Part shown: piece after piece, positions 52,306 through 60,315 of the stretch | How the letters are laid out: every line of letters starts with the position of its first letter | Numbering within the stretch: position 1 is the first letter of the stretch | Made by a program: the position numbers and the translations under genes | The notes under the pieces: generated by a model | The model's input: only the letters and a program-made list of their open reading frames with translations | What the model was told of the DNA's origin: nothing | Database searches by the model: none | Origin: Nostoc sphaeroides | Lineage (GTDB): Bacteria; Cyanobacteriota; Cyanobacteriia; Cyanobacteriales; Nostocaceae | Length of the DNA stretch: 64,000 nucleotides | Assembly (NCBI RefSeq): GCF_003443655.1 | Contig: NZ_CP031941.1 | Location: forward strand, 3,718,501-3,782,500 | Direction: 5' to 3'

Positions 52306-53701
52306 AATTACCTAAAATGGGGCTAACTCCAACGAGTAATGGTTTCAAATTTTTATAGGGAACTAATTTGTAATAATGTAAGCGACCAAGAATTATGCCT
52401 GGATGTCTATTTTGATTTTGAGCAAATTCTTCAATCACTTTACGGGAAAAGACTTTTTTATTCCTAATAATAAATTCATTTAATGTCTGAGGATTTATTA
52501 ACCAGTCAGCCGCTTTTTCGTTAGCTGCTCTTTCCTCATCATTCTCTTCTAACGCATCCAAGTTGTCTAAATAAGCTCCTTGATGTCCTAATACAATATG
52601 TGCTAACTCATGCATGAGGGTAAACCAAAATGAATCTATCCGGTCATATCTCAATGTCAATGCGATAACGGGATTGCTGTTTAAATAAAATGCTGCACCA
52701 TCCAAGTAAGTTTTGCTTAAATGCGGCACAATTATAAAATGTACACCTAAATCTGCCAGCAATTTAGGAATTTGCACAATACTTTCTACTTGTTTAGCAC
52801 AAGCAAGAATTTCAGGGATAGCAGCCTCAAGTTTTTTGCGTTCAAAACTAGCAACTGCTTGTTGTTTCGCTAGGTTTTCAACTCGTTTTACCCAAGCTAT
52901 GCGAGAAGTTTCCTCTGGCTCTCGATGCTTGGAACAACGAAAATTAACGTCTAGCTGGAGTGTTTCATCTAAGGAAGATATGCCGAAAAAATTACAGATT
53001 TCCCGTTCTAAGTCATCAATCGAATCTGTTGCTTGAATCCACTTATTTTTGATTAGTTCAGAGATGGGGGCAATTGTATACAATCGGCTTTTACGAGCTA
53101 TATCTTGCTCCTTTTTTTCTTTTCCTACTAGATGAAGCCGATACTTTGCTTCAAGATTTGTCCAGAACTCTGGAGAAGTACCCAAGGCTTGGGAGAGTTC
53201 GATAGCTGTTTCAGGTGTAATTTGCTTGCTTCCGCGAATAATTTCATTGATGGTTTGAACTGGACGCCCCATAATTTCTGCTAAATCTTTCTGTGTCCAG
53301 CCACGGGCTTCTAATTCTCGACTTAAAATTTTTCCTGGTGTTGGTACTTTTGCTGGTGCTAGCTTCTGGCTCATATTGCTGTCTCCCCTGCTGCCTTGGT
53401 TAGTGGTAGTCGGGGTGAGACAATATCCCAGCGCCTTCATGATGGAATTGACGTTTTCAAGGCGCGGGTTGCCATTGCTGGATAAGGCTTTTTGCAATCC
53501 CCGGCGTGTCATGCCTATTTGCTCGGCTATCTCACTAATTCCTCGTACACGAGCAACGACGCGCAAGGATGCCAATAACGCACCAGAATCGTTGTCTTCT
53601 GCATATTCCTGAAATATCTCGGTCAAATAATCATCGATTTCTTCCGGGTGCTTGCGGAAGTACTCTTCTTCAAATTCATCAAGTGTTCTAAAATTTCTCA
53701 T
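52265..53701 (-). CDS. Fused HTH antitoxin, second HTH and ImmA/IrrE-type metallopeptidase
   Basis: 478 residues in three parts. Residues 1-100 match an addiction-module antidote (HTH with I-S-E-I-A-E-Q-I-G-M-T-R-R-G-L-Q). A second HigA-like HTH spans about 120-175 (W-T-Q-K-D-L-A-E-I-M-G). The rest is an ImmA/IrrE peptidase with H-E-L-A-H at 364-368 and a downstream A-N-E-K-A-A-D-W. An internal ATG at 53374 (M-S-Q-K-L-A-P) has GGGGAG about ten bases before it, so a separate peptidase protein may also be made. It follows the frameshifted toxin gene. Confidence 0.83.
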   Translation of the reverse strand: MRNFRTLDEFEEEYFRKHPEEIDDYLTEIFQEYAEDNDSGALLASLRVVARVRGISEIAEQIGMTRRGLQKALSSNGNPRLENVNSIMKALGYCLTPTTTNQGSRGDSNMSQKLAPAKVPTPGKILSRELEARGWTQKDLAEIMGRPVQTINEIIRGSKQITPETAIELSQALGTSPEFWTNLEAKYRLHLVGKEKKEQDIARKSRLYTIAPISELIKNKWIQATDSIDDLEREICNFFGISSLDETLQLDVNFRCSKHREPEETSRIAWVKRVENLAKQQAVASFERKKLEAAIPEILACAKQVESIVQIPKLLADLGVHFIIVPHLSKTYLDGAAFYLNSNPVIALTLRYDRIDSFWFTLMHELAHIVLGHQGAYLDNLDALEENDEERAANEKAADWLINPQTLNEFIIRNKKVFSRKVIEEFAQNQNRHPGIILGRLHYYKLVPYKNLKPLLVGVSPILGNSTDNFCDSKLDIL

Positions 53702-54031
53702 GGCTTAGGTACTCCTTCCAGTAACCTTTTGCGGATTCGATGTCCTGATTCTGTGTGCTTTTGTCGCCTCCACACAGCACTACAACAATATTTTCAGCAT
53801 CTTCGCCGAAATAGACGCGATAACCAGAACCAAAGAACATTCTCAACTCGCTCAAACCATCCCCTATCGGCGCAACATCGCCGTAATTGCCTTGTTCAAG
53901 GCGGCGTAGGCGTTGCAGGATGCGTCGTTTTCCTTGTTGATCGCGTAAATATCCATCCACTCTGCAAACGGCTCGTAACCGTCTTGATTGGCATAGATGA
54001 TAATCTGTTTTGCTTGTGCTTCTTTGGCCAC
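53688..54031 (-). pseudogene. RelE/ParE-type toxin gene, one-base frameshift
   Basis: Frame 1 from a GTG at 54031 reads A-K-E-A-Q-A-K-Q-I-I-I-Y-A and G-Y-E-P-F-A-E-W-M-D, then shifts; the -1 frame (53688-53960) continues Y-L-R-D-Q-Q-G-K-R-R-I-L-Q-R-L and S-G-Y-R-V-Y-F to V-V-L-C-G-G-D-K-S-T. Together they give a typical ~113-residue RelE-type toxin of the addiction-module killer group. The shift is near 53948-53953. It overlaps the antidote start by 14 bases, toxin-first. Either a true mutation, a programmed shift or a base-call error. Confidence 0.75.
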
Positions 54032-54218
54032 TTTCAATCTCTACTTCTATTATTTATAACACATGCGAACAATAATTCGCACTGTTTTTCTAGAGAACCC
54101 CAAAGTTGGAATCTTCAACTACTTTCAATAAATTATCAGGCTCCCACAGTTTCTGTAGATAATGACTATCCTTGAATATAAGGGAATCAGATCAACGTAA
54201 ATTGCCAGCAGGTGTCAG

Positions 54219-55412
54219 ATGCTGCAACCAGAACAAATATTACAAGATCGTTATCAAATTCAACGCCAACTCGGCAACAATGGAATTCGCCAAACTTGGC
54301 TAGCTAAGGATTTACAAGCCTCTGATGGCGAAAATTCGACCGTTGTAGTCAAACTTTTGGCCTTTGGCGGTACTGTCCAGTGGGATGATTTGAAACTTTT
54401 TGAGAGGGAAGCACAAATACTTAAAACAATAAATCATCCCCGCATCCCTCGATATATAGATTATTTTTGTATCGACGATCGCACACTCTGGTTTGGCTTA
54501 ATACAAGAATATATTCCTGGGGAGTCGCTCAAGGAAAAACTTGCTATTGGCGAAAGGTTTAGTGAAAAGCGAGCTAGAAAAATTGCTGTTGAGGTTTTAA
54601 ATATTCTCATCTATCTACATGAGTTAAATCCAGGAGTATTGCATAGAGATATTAAACCGAGTAATTTAATCTGGGGCGAAGATAATCGGATTTATTTAGT
54701 TGATTTTGGTGCAGTTCAGGATAAAGCGGCAAGAGAAGGCGTTACTTTTACCGTTGTCGGTACTTATGGTTATGCCCCAATGGAACAATTTGGTGGTCGA
54801 GCCGTTGCGGCTTCAGACCTCTATGCACTTGGTGCGACTTTGATTCATTTGTTAACAGGAACTTCCCCTTGTGATTTACCTCAGCAGGATTTGCGGTTGC
54901 AATTTGCAGACCGAGTTAACTTGAGTCCCAGTTTTGTCAGTTGGCTACAAAAGTTGATAGAACCTGCTCCAGAACAACGATTTACTAATGCCCGCGAAGC
55001 GCTGAATGTTCTCAAATCTCGTTTGGCTATCAAATCTGCAAACAAGAATCAGCTTTTGCCGCTAAAAGAAATAATCAACAATTCTGGATGTGGGATAAAT
55101 AATCACAATGAAACAGTCCCAGAGGAAATTCTCGGTTGGAATTGGGGCGCATTTCTCATGCCTTGGTTGTGGATGTGGCCGAATCAAGTCTGGTGTGGAG
55201 TGTTTTGTTTTATACCAAAGCTTTCGTGGTTTTTAGCGATCGCATTCGGTGCAAAAGGCAATGAATGGGCTTGGAAAAGTAGACGGTGGAACAGTATTGA
55301 ACAATTCAAAGCGCATCAAAGAGGCTGGGCGATCGCTGGTATTCTAATTGGAGGGCCTGTTAGTATTATGATGTGGGTTCGAGCGATCGCTTTGCTCAAA
55401 TCTGTATTTTAA
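54219..55412 (+). CDS. Ser/Thr protein kinase (Hanks-type) with C-terminal membrane part
   Basis: 397 residues. Kinase domain about 8-280: glycine loop L-G-N-N-G-I-R (weak), lysine near 47, H142-R-D144-I-K-P-S-N catalytic loop, V-D162-F-G-A-V metal motif, and G-T-Y-G-Y-A-P-M-E-Q activation segment. The last 100 residues contain hydrophobic segments (about 320-350 and 370-395), a layout common in cyanobacterial membrane kinases. Target is unknown. Stands alone between the TA remnants and a truncated restriction-like gene. Confidence 0.87.
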   Translation: MLQPEQILQDRYQIQRQLGNNGIRQTWLAKDLQASDGENSTVVVKLLAFGGTVQWDDLKLFEREAQILKTINHPRIPRYIDYFCIDDRTLWFGLIQEYIPGESLKEKLAIGERFSEKRARKIAVEVLNILIYLHELNPGVLHRDIKPSNLIWGEDNRIYLVDFGAVQDKAAREGVTFTVVGTYGYAPMEQFGGRAVAASDLYALGATLIHLLTGTSPCDLPQQDLRLQFADRVNLSPSFVSWLQKLIEPAPEQRFTNAREALNVLKSRLAIKSANKNQLLPLKEIINNSGCGINNHNETVPEEILGWNWGAFLMPWLWMWPNQVWCGVFCFIPKLSWFLAIAFGAKGNEWAWKSRRWNSIEQFKAHQRGWAIAGILIGGPVSIMMWVRAIALLKSVF

Positions 55413-55477
55413 GGCAGTCTTTTGGATAAATATCAAGCGAAGATTTTTTAGCCAGATTAAGTATAAGGGTTCCACAA

Positions 55478-55786
55478 ATGGTTCAAATTCTTCAAGGAAA
55501 AGATATCACCCTAGCCCAACTGATTGATGAATTTGGCCTACAACTTGCAGATGACGAAAATTTTTTTTCAGAATGGCGGTATGATTTACCTGAGTTGAGT
55601 GACTTAGAAAAGGAATCTCTCAACGAAGTCAAGGCAGAATATTTGCATCTATCGAAATATCCTATTTTGGAACCTGTAGTCAAAATGGTGGTGCTATCTC
55701 CATTATTGCGTCTCGCAGGTTTTTATCAACCGCCTTTCTACATTGCCTCAGAACAAGAGGTAAAAATCTCTTCTGAAGACGAATAA
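55478..55786 (+). pseudogene. Restriction-subunit-like protein (HSDR_N type), truncated
   Basis: 102 residues match only the N-terminal segment of a cyanobacterial family related to type I restriction R-protein N-terminal nucleases (F-G-L-Q-L-A-D-D-E-N-F-F-S-E-W then V-K-M-V-V-L-S-P-L-L). Intact members, as I recall them, continue for another ~100 residues with the E-x-K nuclease centre. Here a stop is followed by repeats. Could also be a genuine short protein, so the call is moderate. Confidence 0.55.
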
Positions 55787-56062
55787 TTCGTAATTCGTAA
55801 TCTTGTAGGGTGCGTTAGCCAAAGGCATAACGCACCATCTAAGCCCAAAAAATAAAAATGTGTAGGTTGGGTTGAGGAACGAAACCCAACTTTTTACGGG
55901 GTTTGTTGGGTAACGCATTGCCTCAACCCAACCTACAAATGTTCTTAAATAGATAAAAGATATCCCTCTCCGAGTCGGAGAGGGACAGACTTGAACTTTA
56001 GTTCAAAGCAGGGAGAGGTTCGTCGAACTCACATTAAGTTGACTACCCCACCAACTCCATTT
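55787..56062. other. Repeat-filled gap
   Basis: Palindromic repeat at about 55803-55840 (GGTGCGTTAGCCAAAGG and GCATAACGCACC), the GTAGGTTGGG repeat copy 2 at 55862-55936, and GAGTCGGAGAGGGA-type sequence near 55973. No gene is seen. Confidence 0.55.
55862..55936. repeat. Palindromic repeat GTAGGTTGGGTTGAGG, copy 2
   Basis: Same arms as the copy at 13465-13544, with the loop TTTTTACGGGGTTTGTT. It shows that the pair is an interspersed family. Confidence 0.75.
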
Positions 56063-56731
56063 CTAACTACTAACTTGTGATTCAACTAGACCCACGGGAC
56101 AAGATACGTTTGTCCCTCCCAAACCACAATACCCATTGGGATTTTTAGCTAGGTATTGCTGATGGTAAGCTTCAGCGTAGTAAAATTCCGGCGCATCTAA
56201 GATTTCTGTAGTAATCTTGCCATAACCTGCACTGCTGAGGGCTTGCTGATAAGCTTCCCGCGATGCTTCTGCTAGCTGCTTTTGATTTTCGGAATATACA
56301 TAAATTCCCGAACGGTATTGAGTGCCAGTATCATTACCTTGGCGCATCCCTTGGGTGGGATTGTGGCTTTCCCAAAAGACTTTAAGCAGTTCAGAATAAC
56401 TAATTACTTTGGGATCAAACACAACCAACACTACCTCATTGTGACCGGTTCGCCCACTACATACCTCTTCATAAGTGGGGTTGGGTGTGAACCCAGCCGC
56501 GTAACCTACTGCGGTGGTGTAAACTCCTTTAAGTTGCCAGAATTTGCGTTCTGCACCCCAAAAACAGCCCAAGCCAAAAATTGCCTTCTCTAATCCATCA
56601 GGATAAGGAGGTTGTAAGGGATTTTTATTTACATAATGAGTTGCGGGTACTGACATAGATTGTGCCCTTCCTGGCAAAGCTTCCTCATGTGTGGGCATAA
56701 CTGCCTTTTTGCCAAATCCGAATAGTGCCAT
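56063..56731 (-). CDS. msrA: Peptide methionine sulfoxide reductase A
   Basis: 222 residues; repairs S-methionine sulfoxide in proteins. Active-site G-L-G-C-F-W-G has the nucleophile at C56. The [13 protein letters not shown] motif follows, and C-terminal [12 protein letters not shown] provides resolving cysteines. An N-terminal extension of ~40 residues (F-G-F-G-K-K-A-V) is longer than in E. coli and may be an anchor. Stands alone. Confidence 0.95.
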   Translation of the reverse strand: MALFGFGKKAVMPTHEEALPGRAQSMSVPATHYVNKNPLQPPYPDGLEKAIFGLGCFWGAERKFWQLKGVYTTAVGYAAGFTPNPTYEEVCSGRTGHNEVVLVVFDPKVISYSELLKVFWESHNPTQGMRQGNDTGTQYRSGIYVYSENQKQLAEASREAYQQALSSAGYGKITTEILDAPEFYYAEAYHQQYLAKNPNGYCGLGGTNVSCPVGLVESQVSS

Positions 56732-56949
56732 TGATTTTGATGATATATATCTTTACCTTATTTACTATTGTAAAGATTCTAGCGATCGCTTGGGGTTGTC
56801 TCGGAATTCTCAGTCCAGCCATTCTCACCGAACTGTTGGTCGGTAGCTTTTTCATGAAATTTTATTAAGTTTGATAAAGATAAATAAACAACCTGTGTGC
56901 CGATAATACATGTAGTCGTACAATTTTCTTCGATCAAAAAAAAATATGT

Positions 56950-58452
56950 ATGTTATTTAACAGCCTAGAGTTTATATTTCTATTTTTGCCAATTAGTCTT
57001 TTCATATTTTTCTTTCTTGGTAAATATGGTTATCACCGTTTAGCAATCACCTGGTTAGTGACTGCTTCTTTATTTTTCTATGGTTGGTGGAACCCAAGAT
57101 ACTTACTATTGCTTCTAGTTTCAATTGGCTTAAATTTTTTTATAGGTTATACACTCAACCAATTAAACTCACCAGTCAGAAAAAAGACACTGCTTATTTT
57201 AGGAATAACAGCTAATTTAATCATCCTTGGTTGCTTCAAGTACGCTAATTTTTTTGTTTCAAGTGCAGCCGATATATTAGGTATAAACTTTAACTTACAA
57301 AATATTATCCTGCCATTAGGGATATCCTTCTTTACTTTCCAGCAAATTACCTACTTGGTTGATTCTTACCGTGGGGAAACGAAAGACAGTAAATTTGTAG
57401 ACTACTGCCTATTTATCACCTTTTTTCCTAAACTAATTTCTGGCCCTATTGTTCACCACTCAGAGATCATGCCACAATTCGCTGACAAAACTGTGTGTCA
57501 GTTCAACTTAGAGAATATGGCAGTAGGTATTACTATTTTCAGTTTGGGATTATTTAAGAAAGTTGTTTTTGCAGATAACATTGCTGCTTATGCAAGCCCA
57601 GTTTTTAATACTGCTGCTGCTGGTATCTTCCCCACATTTTTAGAATCTTGGATTGGTGCGCTAGCCTACACGTTGCAACTGTACTTTGATTTTTCTGGTT
57701 ATTCCGACATGGCGATTGGGATAGCTAGAATGTTCGGGATTAAGTTACCAGTCAACTTTTTCTCACCTTATAAAGCTACCAGTATTAGCGACTTCTGGCG
57801 TCGGTGGCACATCACTCTTTCTAACTTTCTTCGAGATTACTTATACATTCCTCTAGGTGGTAATCGCAAAGGTGAGATTAGACGTAGCTTGAATTTAATG
57901 GTAACTATGCTGCTAGGAGGAATTTGGCACGGTGAAGGTTGGCAATTTGTCTTTTGGGGTGGATTGCATGGAGCTTATCTAACTATTAATCATGAATGGA
58001 ATGTTTTACAAAAAAAATATGATTTGAAAACAGATAACTGGCTGAGTTTAAAACTTGGTTGGTTTATAACATTTCTCGCGGTTGTCTTCGGATGGGTGTT
58101 TTTCAGATCAGAAAACATGGCTACGGCATTAATAATTGTCAAGGGCATGATCGGATTAAATGGCTTATTATTCAGTACTCAAATTATTGAATCAGGATTA
58201 AAAAAAGCTTTCATTGATATTTCTATTTTACTTGCGATCGTCTGGTTGACACCGAATGTTCAGGAATGGATGGGTAAATACGATCCAGTATTTAATTATG
58301 AAAAAGTAAAAAAGCTTTCATCTAATAGCCTTTTTTGGTCTAGATTACAGTGGCAACCAAATCAAACCTATGCCTTAGTCATTTCAGTTTTAACTGTAAT
58401 CGCACTGTTGCATCTTACCAAAGTTAGTGAGTTTTTATATTTTCAGTTCTAG
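56950..58452 (+). CDS. MBOAT-family O-acyltransferase (AlgI-like)
   Basis: 500 residues with about 11-12 hydrophobic segments. Y-Y-G-W-W-N-P-R / L-L-L-V-S-I-G-L-N-F and S-D-F-W-R-R-W-H-I-T-L-S-N-F-L-R-D-Y are typical, and the catalytic histidine is in G-G-I-W-H-G-E-G-W near 320. Acetylates or otherwise acylates an exopolysaccharide or cell-wall component from the cytoplasmic side outward. It is followed after 15 bases by an SGNH-like partner, as in alg/dlt/pat-type pairs. Confidence 0.9.
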   Translation: MLFNSLEFIFLFLPISLFIFFFLGKYGYHRLAITWLVTASLFFYGWWNPRYLLLLLVSIGLNFFIGYTLNQLNSPVRKKTLLILGITANLIILGCFKYANFFVSSAADILGINFNLQNIILPLGISFFTFQQITYLVDSYRGETKDSKFVDYCLFITFFPKLISGPIVHHSEIMPQFADKTVCQFNLENMAVGITIFSLGLFKKVVFADNIAAYASPVFNTAAAGIFPTFLESWIGALAYTLQLYFDFSGYSDMAIGIARMFGIKLPVNFFSPYKATSISDFWRRWHITLSNFLRDYLYIPLGGNRKGEIRRSLNLMVTMLLGGIWHGEGWQFVFWGGLHGAYLTINHEWNVLQKKYDLKTDNWLSLKLGWFITFLAVVFGWVFFRSENMATALIIVKGMIGLNGLLFSTQIIESGLKKAFIDISILLAIVWLTPNVQEWMGKYDPVFNYEKVKKLSSNSLFWSRLQWQPNQTYALVISVLTVIALLHLTKVSEFLYFQF

Positions 58453-58467
58453 GGAGAATCAAAGCTG

Positions 58468-59469
58468 ATGCTTGCTTATTTGAAAACCTACTTGACAATG
58501 GTAAGTACAATTATCTCATTTATTGGAGTACTAAATGTAGCTGTTGATCCACTCTGGTACGCTCAAGGTAACAAGTTAAATCCAATAAATGTTCCCTATA
58601 ATGAAAGGTTGACTAAAACTAATCTATTTTTGCATAGTGATAGGCAAAAGTATGATTGCCTGATTTTTGGTAGCTCTCGTGTAACTCTGTTAAATAGTAA
58701 GGCACTCAAGAATAATGTTTGTTTCAATTATTCTTTCAGTGCTGGAACAGCTGAGGAATTTGCCAAATATGCCCAATATGTTAAAGATAAAGGAGTTAAT
58801 CCTCAAAAAATATATGTGGGGATAGATGCTTACAATTTCACTTTTGATAAAAAGACGGCACTTAAAAAGAAAGTTGAGGTAGCAGAACCAAAACCCGCCT
58901 ATCAGGCTTATCTATTCTCTCTAGACACTTTACAGTTCTCCTTAAAAACAATTTTTAGGCTAAATACAGAGATTAGATACTACGAGCAAGATTTTCAAGG
59001 TAAATTTTCTGATAATGCTCCTAAATACAAACCTAAATTTGTAGATAAAAAAACTCAAGAGAAATGCAACTTTTCTCGTATTGCCTATTACAAACAAATA
59101 CGACATATATTCCCAAATGCTAAAATTATTGGATATGTGCCACCAATTTCAGTTTGGAAGCTTTTCAATGAAAGCTATGCTCGTGGTTTGCTAGACTGCG
59201 AATTACAGGCAATTTATGAAGCTTCCAAAAGTTACGACATAACATACGATTTCTCATATCCTTCAGAGATCACCACAGTCACATATAATACTTATGATGG
59301 GAGTCACTATCACCCAGATGTGAATAATCAAATAGCACAAGTTCTTGAAGAAAAGCGATCAAATCTTGGAATTCGCATCCATCAATATAATCTAAATGAA
59401 TATCAGCAGTTCCATAAAAGTAAACTAAAAGAGTATTTGTACAAAGAACAGCAGGGAAAGCGGTTGTAA
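58468..59469 (+). CDS. Membrane-anchored SGNH/DltD-like partner of the MBOAT
   Basis: 333 residues. One N-terminal hydrophobic segment (about 8-28), then a soluble part with F-G-S-S-R near residue 69 (a nucleophile-type serine in a G-S-S motif) and a C-terminal S-H-Y-H-P-D (histidine and aspartate of an SGNH/DltD-like triad). The gene is 15 bases after the MBOAT, so co-transcribed. It probably transfers the acyl group in the periplasm. Family assignment is by motif and position only. Confidence 0.7.
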   Translation: MLAYLKTYLTMVSTIISFIGVLNVAVDPLWYAQGNKLNPINVPYNERLTKTNLFLHSDRQKYDCLIFGSSRVTLLNSKALKNNVCFNYSFSAGTAEEFAKYAQYVKDKGVNPQKIYVGIDAYNFTFDKKTALKKKVEVAEPKPAYQAYLFSLDTLQFSLKTIFRLNTEIRYYEQDFQGKFSDNAPKYKPKFVDKKTQEKCNFSRIAYYKQIRHIFPNAKIIGYVPPISVWKLFNESYARGLLDCELQAIYEASKSYDITYDFSYPSEITTVTYNTYDGSHYHPDVNNQIAQVLEEKRSNLGIRIHQYNLNEYQQFHKSKLKEYLYKEQQGKRL

Positions 59470-59772
59470 AAAATAGAGTTTCACTTTGTTTGAATTAATT
59501 TTTCTGAGACGGTATATTTGACTTTTGACTTCCGCCTAGCGGTACTATTCCATGCTATTTATCAATGTTATCAATACTTTTTAAGGGTAAATTGGCGTTA
59601 GAAGATAAGTAGGACAGCGTAAATAATTTGCATGTTTGTAGTGAGGGCTTCAGCCCTCAAAGTAGGGCTGAAGCCCTCTCTACGAGACGCACTCGCGTTC
59701 ACTACAAACTAATTCCAAAATTTTTTACATTAGTTCATATAGTTTGAATTATTCTCACCGACTTACTTACTC
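59470..59772. other. Intergenic region with a palindromic repeat
   Basis: Holds a palindrome at 59638-59682 (GAGGGCTTCAGCCCTC then GGGCTGAAGCCCTC). The rest is AT-rich, upstream of DUF202. No gene is seen. Confidence 0.55.
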
Positions 59773-60312
59773 ATGGATAAAATACCAAAAATTGATCGTC
59801 AAAGGGAGCATCAAGCAAACGAACGTACCTTTCTGGCTTGGCTACGCACTTCTATTGCATTGATTAGCTTTGGTTTTGCGATCGCGCGATTTGGTATATT
59901 TCTGCGCCAGTTGAATATTGCTATTACTCAACAAGAACCTCCGGTAAATCCATTATCCAATTCGGAAAATTTGGGTTTGGCTTTGGTAATTTTTGGAATT
60001 TTGACTGTTGTCTTAGCTGCGTGGCGATACAACCAAATTTTCTGGCAAATTGAACGAGCAGATTATAAACCAAATAGGTTAATGGTTTGGATAATGACCG
60101 GAGTAGTAATTATTTTGGGACTTCTTAGTATTCCTTTGCTCTTAAGGCGTGATAATGTGCCTCCTCGTTCTCGTGTTCCAATTCAACCACAGTCTCGAAA
60201 TTTGCAAAGATCAACCCCAAACCTCAATGTAAAAAAAGGGACAATTACTACTCAATACAAACAAATATTTTACAACAAGATCCCCGACTTCTTTAAGAAG
60301 TCGGGGATCTGA
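59773..60312 (+). CDS. DUF202 (YidH-like) membrane protein with a repeat-derived tail
   Basis: 179 residues. DUF202 core covers the first ~120: A-N-E-R-T-F-L-A-W-L-R-T-S-I-A-L motif, three hydrophobic segments (about 25-45, 70-90, 110-130). The tail, ending F-F-K-K-S-G-I, is encoded by a palindromic repeat at 60281-60311 (CCCCGACTTC and its complement) that also supplies the stop. Function of DUF202 proteins is unknown. Confidence 0.8.
   Translation: MDKIPKIDRQREHQANERTFLAWLRTSIALISFGFAIARFGIFLRQLNIAITQQEPPVNPLSNSENLGLALVIFGILTVVLAAWRYNQIFWQIERADYKPNRLMVWIMTGVVIILGLLSIPLLLRRDNVPPRSRVPIQPQSRNLQRSTPNLNVKKGTITTQYKQIFYNKIPDFFKKSGI
60281..60311. terminator. Palindromic hairpin, possible shared 3' end
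   Basis: GATCCCCGACTTCTT and AAGAAGTCGGGGATC form a 15-bp perfect stem with almost no loop, between the convergent DUF202 and recombinase-like genes. There is no T-run, so termination is uncertain. Confidence 0.5.
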
Positions 60313-60315
60313 GCC

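Noticed and set aside
53648..54175. Plus-strand 175-residue frame across the toxin gene
   Set aside because: It lies antisense to the toxin and antidote and has no protein-like composition or start signal.
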